From UBA964 sp031382085 (GTDB lineage Bacteria; Pseudomonadota; Gammaproteobacteria; Steroidobacterales; Steroidobacteraceae), in NCBI GenBank assembly GCA_031382085.1, contig JANMYM010000063.1:35225-99224 (forward strand): a DNA stretch of 64,000 nt. Reading direction: 5' to 3'. The notes beneath the pieces were generated by a model. The model was not told the origin of the DNA. It was given only the letters and a program-made list of their open reading frames with translations, and did not search any database. The position numbers and the translations under genes were made by a program. This document shows positions 58,656 through 64,000 of this stretch, one piece after another. Positions within the stretch are counted from its first letter, which is position 1; the number at the start of each line of letters is the position of its first letter.

Positions 58656-61202
58656 CTACTGCTCGCCGCGCAAGGTTGCCAGCGGCGGCCGGAATATCAC
58701 CGAGCGTGTTGCCAGCCAGCCGCTGACCGATACCAGGCCGGCGCCGCCAAACAAACCGACCACCCAGACCCAGGGCGAGAATTCCCACGGCAGCTCCAGC
58801 GCCTCGCGCGCCAGCCACCAGCCCGCGACGCTGGCGCCGCCAGCGGCGATCAGTCCGGCGATCAGTCCTAACAGGATGAACTCCGCGAGCACGCCCTGGC
58901 GCACCGTGGCGCGGCTGGCGCCCAGCGTGCGCAGCATCGCGCTTTCATAGCGCCGCTCGTCGCGACTCGCCTGCACCGCAGCTAACAAAACTGTCAGGCC
59001 GGCAAACAACGTGAACGCGAATACACTCTGCACCGCCAGGGCTGCCTTGTCGATGACGCTGCGCACCTGCCCCAGCAGCTGTTCCATATCGAACACTGAA
59101 ACCGACGGAAACCGTTTTACCAGCGGCGCGATCATGCGCCGGCCATCGCGGTCGAGAAAGGCACTGGTCATCCAGGTGCCGGCGGCGCCATCCAGCAGGC
59201 CCGGTGCGAACACAATGAAAAAGTTAGGCTGAAAACTGTCCCATTTTACTTTGCGGATGCTGGCCAGGCGGACCGCGAAGCGCTCGCCGGCGACATCAAA
59301 TACCATTGGATCGCCTATTTTCAGATCCAGCGATTCAGCAAACTCGGTCGACAGCGAGACCAGCGGCCGGCCACGATCCGCCGCCGTGAACCACTGACCC
59401 GCGACGATCCGGTTGTCCGCGCCCAGCTCGGCGGTCCAGGTGATGTTCTGTTCGCGATCCGCAAAGCCACCAACACTGCCGCGCGGCCCGCCGCGTGCGT
59501 CTGCCGCAGCGCGCGGCCTGGTTGGTCCGCCCTGCGCAGCGTCACGGCGACGCTCCACCGGCTGGCCCTTCACCTCGACCAGACGCGCACGAATCATCGG
59601 CAGAAAGCGCGTGCCACGCGCGCCGTTGTCAGCGAGGAAGCGCTCCAGGGGCTGCTGGTCCGCGGGCGGAATATTGATGAAAAAGAAGTTCGGCAGGTTG
59701 GTTGGCAAGCTTCGACGCCAGTCGGTCAGCAAATCCGAGCGCACCATACCTAACAACAGCAGCACCATCAGGCCAAGACCGAAGGCCGCGATCTGCACCA
59801 CGCTTTCAGCACGTCTGCGGCTCAGGTTGGCAACGCCATAGCGCCAGGCGACGCCGACAGCGCCACGCATGCGTGCCGCCAGGCTAACGAGCAGCCAGCC
59901 CGCCAGGGCGAGCGTGCCCAGAAACACCGTCAAACCCACAACAAAGCCGATAAAGAGGCGCATGTCGCGCACTACCCAGGCGATCAGGCCCACGACCGCC
60001 AGAACCGCCGGGCCAAACGCCAGCCACAGGAGCGGCGGCGGCGGACCAACGTCGCGGCGTAACACCCGAATAGCTGGCACGCGCGACAGCTGCAACAGTG
60101 GCGGGAAAGCGAATCCAGCGAGCACCGCGACCGACGCCAGCAGACCGACACCGAGCGGACTCCAACTGGCGTTCGGAAGATCAACCTTCAGCAGGTCGCC
60201 GAGCGCCTGCAGCAGCCACTGCTGCGCCAGATATCCCGCCGCCGAGCCGATCACGGTCGACGCGAGCGCAACGATCAGCAACTGAATCAAGCTGACAGCA
60301 AGCGTGAACACGCGGGAGGCGCCCAGGGTCTTCAGCAACGCCACCGAGTCGAGATGCTTCTGCACATAGCCGCGGGCCGACATCGCGACAGCGATGCAGC
60401 ACAGCAACACCGCGACCAGGCTCGCGAGATTGAGAAATCGCCCCGCCCGGTCCACCGCCGAGCGGATCTGCGGGCTCGCCTCCGTGACATCGCGCACGCG
60501 TGCCGAGTCGTTGTTGCGCGCTACTACCCAGGCCTTGAACGCCGCCACCGCATTGCTGTCACCGGCAAACAGCGCCGCGTAGCTCGCGCGACTGCCGGGC
60601 TGCAGCAGCTGCGTTGCTGCGAGATCCGCGTCATTCAGTAACGCGGCCGGCGCCAAATCCGCGAAGGTTGAGCCCTCGTCGGGGCGCGACATCAGGACCG
60701 CGGACACTTTGAAAGTGCCCGCGCCCACCGACAGCATCGAACCGACACCGCCGCCCAGCGCAGCCAACAACTTGGAATCGGGCCAGATTTCGCCGCGACC
60801 CGGCGTGCGCTGCGCGGGCCGCGCGACACCGAAGGGTTCCGACGCGATCGTGACTTTGCCGCGCAACGGATAGGTCGCGGTTATAACGCGCAGATTCGCT
60901 AGCTGATTCTGCTCGCCATTGAACACCACGCTCAGCACCGAAGTGACGCGCGCGGTTTTCAGATTGCGTTTTTGCGCTTCGGTAAACCAGTCGACCGGTA
61001 TCGGATCCTGCGAACTCACGCGCAGATCCGCGGCCAGCACTTCATTCGCCTGCGCTTCCACCGCGAGCCCGATGCGATCCACCAGAAAGCCGACGCCAGT
61101 CAGCGCCGCTACCGCGACCGACAGAGCTAACAGCAGTACGCCGAGCTCGCCCGATTTCCACTCGCGCGCCAGACTACGCAGGGCCATTCGTAATGCGCGC
61201 AT
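58656..61202 (-). CDS. ybbP: YbbP-like ABC permease with two FtsX domains
   Basis: An 848-residue permease. The start is ATG at 61202 (M-R-A-L-R-M-A-L-R-S-L-A-R-E-W-K-S-G-E-L), the characteristic YbbP opening, six bases after the ybbA stop; a second ATG at 61187 is possible. It holds about ten membrane helices: one N-terminal, groups near 265-360 and 395-470, and a final set near 720-840, with large periplasmic domains between. VALLKTLGASRVFTLAVSLIQLL and SAMLRTLGASRATVRQGVLAEFIL are the duplicated FtsX signatures. It acts with YbbA; the E. coli pair is of unproven function, possibly lipid or lipoprotein related. An Arg/Gly-rich insert lies near 555-590. Confidence 0.93.
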   Translation of the reverse strand: MRALRMALRSLAREWKSGELGVLLLALSVAVAALTGVGFLVDRIGLAVEAQANEVLAADLRVSSQDPIPVDWFTEAQKRNLKTARVTSVLSVVFNGEQNQLANLRVITATYPLRGKVTIASEPFGVARPAQRTPGRGEIWPDSKLLAALGGGVGSMLSVGAGTFKVSAVLMSRPDEGSTFADLAPAALLNDADLAATQLLQPGSRASYAALFAGDSNAVAAFKAWVVARNNDSARVRDVTEASPQIRSAVDRAGRFLNLASLVAVLLCCIAVAMSARGYVQKHLDSVALLKTLGASRVFTLAVSLIQLLIVALASTVIGSAAGYLAQQWLLQALGDLLKVDLPNASWSPLGVGLLASVAVLAGFAFPPLLQLSRVPAIRVLRRDVGPPPPLLWLAFGPAVLAVVGLIAWVVRDMRLFIGFVVGLTVFLGTLALAGWLLVSLAARMRGAVGVAWRYGVANLSRRRAESVVQIAAFGLGLMVLLLLGMVRSDLLTDWRRSLPTNLPNFFFINIPPADQQPLERFLADNGARGTRFLPMIRARLVEVKGQPVERRRDAAQGGPTRPRAAADARGGPRGSVGGFADREQNITWTAELGADNRIVAGQWFTAADRGRPLVSLSTEFAESLDLKIGDPMVFDVAGERFAVRLASIRKVKWDSFQPNFFIVFAPGLLDGAAGTWMTSAFLDRDGRRMIAPLVKRFPSVSVFDMEQLLGQVRSVIDKAALAVQSVFAFTLFAGLTVLLAAVQASRDERRYESAMLRTLGASRATVRQGVLAEFILLGLIAGLIAAGGASVAGWWLAREALELPWEFSPWVWVVGLFGGAGLVSVSGWLATRSVIFRPPLATLRGEQ

Positions 61203-61207
61203 CGCGC

Positions 61208-61900
61208 TCAGGCTCCCGGCAAGGCCGGCGTGATCACACGCCCGGCGTCCATCGTGATCACGCGCCGACAACGCTGCGCGAGATTGCGGTCATGGGTCAC
61301 CAGCAGCACCGTCGTCTGGGAATTTTCATTCAGGGAAAACAGCAGTTCACCGATGCGCGCCCCAGTCGCCGTGTCGAGGTTGCCGGTCGGTTCGTCGGCA
61401 AACAGCACCGCCGGACGCGTGACGCAGGCGCGAGCCAACGCCACGCGCTGTTGTTCGCCGCCGGACAGCTGCCGGGGGTAGTGCCCGACCCGTTCAGCGA
61501 GGCCGACGCGCGCCAGCGAATCCAGCGCACCGGTGCGCGCATTCGCGCCGCCTGCGAGTTCGAGCGGCAGCATCACATTTTCCAGCGCGGTCAGCGACGG
61601 CACCAGATGGAACGCCTGGAACACAAAACCCACCCGCGCCGCCCGCAGGGCCGCCCGGCCGTCCTCGTCCAACGTTGTTAGGTCGGAGCCCGCGAGCCAG
61701 ATCCGGCCAGAGGTCGGCGAGTCGAGGCCGGCCAGCAGTGCCAGCAGCGTCGATTTGCCCGCGCCCGAGGCGCCGACGATCGCAACGGATTCACCCGCTG
61801 CGATCTCGAGGCTCACATCCTGGACGATAGTCAGCGTCCCTTCGGGACTGGTAACCTGTTTTATGAGGTTTTCAGTCTTGATAACGATATTACGATTCAT
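61208..61900 (-). CDS. ybbA: YbbA-like ABC transporter ATP-binding protein
   Basis: A 230-residue ATPase. Walker A is GASGAGKST (43-51), then FVFQAFHLVPSLTALENVMLPLEL, the signature LSGGEQQRVALARA, Walker B AVLFADEPTGNLD and the H-loop THDRN. The start is ATG at 61900, which overlaps the tesA start on the other strand by two bases (CATG at 61898-61901); the longer open frame runs antisense in tesA. It pairs with the YbbP-like permease. The tesA/ybbA/ybbP arrangement is the same as in E. coli. Confidence 0.94.
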   Translation of the reverse strand: MNRNIVIKTENLIKQVTSPEGTLTIVQDVSLEIAAGESVAIVGASGAGKSTLLALLAGLDSPTSGRIWLAGSDLTTLDEDGRAALRAARVGFVFQAFHLVPSLTALENVMLPLELAGGANARTGALDSLARVGLAERVGHYPRQLSGGEQQRVALARACVTRPAVLFADEPTGNLDTATGARIGELLFSLNENSQTTVLLVTHDRNLAQRCRRVITMDAGRVITPALPGA

Positions 61901-62531
61901 GCTGGCTCGTTTACTCGTGCTGAGTGCGATCCTGTCGTCTGCAGCGGCTTTGGGGACCGCCGATGCCATTACAAGCCAGCGCACCCTGCTGGTCTTTGGG
62001 GACAGCCTCAGCGCAGGCTACGGTATCGACGCCAGTGCCGGATGGGTGAGCCTGCTCGAGAAGCGGCTGCGGGCCGAAGGGTACGGGTACCGCGTCGTCA
62101 ATGCCAGTGTCAGCGGCGAGACCACCACAGGCGGGTTAAGCCGCCTGCCGCGCGCGCTGGCGACCCATAAACCGGCCCTGGTCATCCTTGAGCTCGGCGC
62201 CAATGATGGCCTGCGTGGGTTGCCACTCGCCACCAGCCGCGCCAACCTTGAGCAGATGCTTCGGGCCTGCAAGGTCGCCGGCGTCCCGGTGCTGCTGCTC
62301 GGCATGAAAATACCACCGAACTATGGTCCCAGATACACCACCGGGTTTGAGCGCCTGTTCAGGGACCTCGCCAAGATTTACCGCGTGCCGTTGCTGCCGT
62401 TTTTCCTGGAGGGCGTCGCCCTCAACCCAGCGCTGATCCAGCCCGATGGCTTGCACCCCACCGCAGCCGCCCAGCCGCGCCTGCTCAAAAACATTTGGCC
62501 TGGACTTGCGCCCTTGTTGCGCAAACCCTGA
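61899..62531 (+). CDS. tesA: Periplasmic arylesterase/thioesterase TesA
   Basis: A 210-residue SGNH/GDSL hydrolase with a signal peptide (about 1-23). The nucleophile is S36 in VFGDSLSAGYG, the oxyanion asparagine is N102 in ELGANDGLRG, and D183/H186 lie in PDGLHPTAAAQ, so all four blocks are intact. It hydrolyses acyl thioesters and esters in the periplasm (multifunctional thioesterase I / lysophospholipase L1). Start is ATG at 61899, overlapping the ybbA start; an in-frame ATG at 61863 is the alternative. The fadD-like gene follows 21 bases after the stop. Confidence 0.95.
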   Translation: MLARLLVLSAILSSAAALGTADAITSQRTLLVFGDSLSAGYGIDASAGWVSLLEKRLRAEGYGYRVVNASVSGETTTGGLSRLPRALATHKPALVILELGANDGLRGLPLATSRANLEQMLRACKVAGVPVLLLGMKIPPNYGPRYTTGFERLFRDLAKIYRVPLLPFFLEGVALNPALIQPDGLHPTAAAQPRLLKNIWPGLAPLLRKP

Positions 62532-62552
62532 GCCACGCGGCTAAATAGTGCC

Positions 62553-64000
62553 ATGGAAAAGCACTGGCTAAAGTCCTACCCAGCCGGCATCCCTGCCGAG
62601 ATTGATCCGAGCCAGTATCAGTCACTGGCGCAGATGCTCGAAGAGCCGCTCGGCCAATACGCCGAGCGCGATGCGTACGAGCAGATGGGCAAGGCACTGA
62701 CGTATCGCAAACTGGGCGAGGATTCGGCCGCGTTCGGCGCGTGGCTGCAACAACGCGCCAGCCTCAAGAGGGGCGACCGCGTCGCCATCATGCTGCCTAA
62801 CGTACTGCAGTACCCGATTGCGCTGTTCGGCATCCTGCGCGCCGGGCTCACCGTCGTGAACGTCAATCCGCTCTATACGCCGCGCGAGCTTGAGCATCAA
62901 CTCAACGACTCCGGTACCAGCGCCATCCTGGTGCTGGAGAACTTTGCCTCGGTACTGCAGGCCGTCCTGCCGCAGACCAAAGTCAAACATGTCATCGTCA
63001 CCAGCATCGGCGAAATGTTAGGTTTCCCCAAGGGCAGAATTGTTGACTACGTCCTGCGCTATCGACGCAAGGCCGTGCCTGCGTGGAACATTCCGCACGC
63101 CGTGCGCTTTCGCGACACGCTTCGGGAAGGCGCCGGACTGATGCTCGAGCGCAGACCCCAGACCCTCAATGACATCGCATTCCTGCAATACACCGGCGGC
63201 ACCACCGGCGTTTCCAAGGGCGCGATGCTGACCCACAGGAACATGGTGGCTAACATCCTGCAGTCCACTGCCTGGATCAATGGACTTTTCGCCGACGGCG
63301 AGGCTGGCCTTGCCATCACCGCGCTGCCGATGTATCACATCTTCGCGCTCACCGCGAACGGCCTGATGTTCGCGCGTGCCGGCTGGAAAAATATCCTGAT
63401 CACCAACCCGCGCGATTTCCCCGGCTTTGTGGCTGAGCTGGCGAAGAATCCATTCAATTACCTGTCCGGCGTCAATACCCTGTTCAATGCATTGTTGAAC
63501 ACGCCCGGCTTCGACAAGCTGGATTTTTCCGGGTTGCGCTGCACGTTAGGTGGTGGCATGGCCGTGCAGGCCGCCGTCGCCGCCAGATGGAAGCAGGTGA
63601 CCGGCACCGTGCTGACCCAGGCCTGGGGCCTGACCGAGACCTCGCCCGCGGCATGCATCAACCCGCGCGGCGAGGACTTCAACGGTTCCATTGGCCTGCC
63701 GATCAGTTCCACGGAAATATCGATTCGCGACGACGATGGCAATGCGCTCCCGATCAATGCGGTCGGCGAGATCTGCGTGCGCGGTCCGCAGGTCATGCTT
63801 GGCTACTGGAATCGCCCCGATGAAACCGCGAAGGTGATGCTGCCCGAGGGATGGTTGCGCACCGGCGACGTTGGCCGTATCGATGTACGCGGCTACGTGT
63901 ATATCGAAGACCGCAAGAAGGACATGATCCTGGTCTCCGGTTTCAACGTGTATCCGAACGAAATTGAAGGCGTGATCGCCAAACACCCAGGCGTTCTCGA
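62553..64000 (+). CDS. fadD: Long-chain acyl-CoA synthetase FadD (truncated by window)
   Basis: The first 482 codons of an AMP-forming acyl-CoA ligase; the frame is open to the window end. The start is ATG at 62553, 21 bases after tesA. The opening E-K-H-W-L-K-S-Y-P-A-G-I-P is the FadD form. The P-loop is QYTGGTTGVSKGAMLTH, followed by the linker and A-motifs TQAWGLTETSP, GWLRTGDVG and the DRKKDMILVSGFNVYPNEIE segment that covers the linker and fatty-acid specificity region. It activates long-chain fatty acids for beta-oxidation. Upstream tesA may release fatty acids it then activates, which is inference from proximity. Confidence 0.94.
   Translation, partial: MEKHWLKSYPAGIPAEIDPSQYQSLAQMLEEPLGQYAERDAYEQMGKALTYRKLGEDSAAFGAWLQQRASLKRGDRVAIMLPNVLQYPIALFGILRAGLTVVNVNPLYTPRELEHQLNDSGTSAILVLENFASVLQAVLPQTKVKHVIVTSIGEMLGFPKGRIVDYVLRYRRKAVPAWNIPHAVRFRDTLREGAGLMLERRPQTLNDIAFLQYTGGTTGVSKGAMLTHRNMVANILQSTAWINGLFADGEAGLAITALPMYHIFALTANGLMFARAGWKNILITNPRDFPGFVAELAKNPFNYLSGVNTLFNALLNTPGFDKLDFSGLRCTLGGGMAVQAAVAARWKQVTGTVLTQAWGLTETSPAACINPRGEDFNGSIGLPISSTEISIRDDDGNALPINAVGEICVRGPQVMLGYWNRPDETAKVMLPEGWLRTGDVGRIDVRGYVYIEDRKKDMILVSGFNVYPNEIEGVIAKHPGVL

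Larger units (their letters stand above)
1..64000. repeat. Dispersed short word YGTTAGS (SCTAACR), about 145 copies
   Basis: By eye I count about 145 copies of GTTAG/CTAAC in the window (about 68 with GTTAG on the plus strand and 78 on the minus), nearly always as YGTTAGS. Examples are at 5457, 5817, 8043, 10951, 13319, 17107, 24847, 30162, 42207, 51601 and 63018. It occurs in Leu-Gly, Leu-Ala, Ala-Asn, Pro-Asn, Val-Ser and Leu-Thr contexts and in stop codons, in all frames. Sister words such as CTAAA are rare (I noted about eight). Counts are manual and approximate. Confidence 0.75.

Noticed and set aside
1..64000. tRNA, rRNA, CRISPR arrays, insertion sequences, prophage genes
   Set aside because: I looked for tRNA-like folds, spaced direct repeats, transposase or integrase motifs and terminal repeats and saw none.

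Overview
The window is GC-rich (by eye about 63 %), densely coded, chromosomal DNA from a Gram-negative, ubiquinone-using proteobacterium. The ubiE-ubiJ-ubiB order with a nearby DUF971 gene, yajQ, the tesA/ybbA/ybbP arrangement, a TonB-dependent receptor and OxyR point to a gammaproteobacterium; a Steroidobacterales/Nevskiales/Xanthomonadales-like host is my best guess, from gene order only. I see no tRNA, rRNA, insertion sequence, phage gene or CRISPR array. Genes are packed into runs with 1-4 bp overlaps (ATGA, TGATG), so most operons look translationally coupled.

Layout. 0-8.1 kb: an FAD/iron-sulfur oxidoreductase at the left edge, DUF971 and DUF1801 genes, a TonB-dependent receptor, then ubiEJB for ubiquinone synthesis. 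8.1-16.5 kb (minus strand): one contiguous tryptophan operon trpE-G-D-C-F-B-A, preceded by a classical attenuator with a Trp-rich leader peptide and followed, with overlapping codons, by a Bcr/CflA-type transporter and a VOC-fold protein. 16.5-21.2 kb: a HerA-like ATPase, DUF2780, a thioredoxin-fold lipoprotein and yajQ. 21.2-25.6 kb: feoA-feoB-small Cys-tailed protein-periplasmic binding protein, divergent from azlCD across a Fur-box-like site. 25.6-31.9 kb: TetR-TolC-MFP-RND efflux operon with two perfect palindromes over its promoter. 31.9-34 kb: rhomboid protease, nitroreductase, Nudix hydrolase, YciI. 34.2-38.3 kb: oxyR and a three-gene hydroxyproline catabolic set. 38.3-43.3 kb: LCAT-like hydrolase, outer-membrane barrel, Dabb and DUF4345-like proteins, a large acyl-CoA dehydrogenase with a small membrane protein. 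43.3-47.3 kb: LysR / DUF1993 / aldo-keto reductase, and a degenerate EAL protein. 47.3-51.1 kb: a MacB/LolCD-type ABC export operon with a divergent TetR regulator. 51.1-58.7 kb: an LplT-PlsC fusion, a diguanylate cyclase, a DUF4139 protein, an unknown membrane protein and a membrane metallophosphoesterase. 58.7-64 kb: ybbP, ybbA, tesA and the start of a fadD-type acyl-CoA ligase, which runs off the window.

The most unusual observation is at the scale of the whole window. The short word YGTTAGS (reverse complement SCTAACR) occurs about 145 times, on both strands and in all reading frames, roughly once per 440 bp, while sister words such as CTAAA are rare. Nearly all TTA leucine codons sit inside it. 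It behaves like a DNA-level signal rather than a codon preference. The largest stretch without it (about 42.97-45.82 kb) covers the 5' end of the acyl-CoA dehydrogenase gene and the whole LysR/DUF1993/aldo-keto reductase block, and is followed at once by a hairpin whose arms carry two copies of the word.
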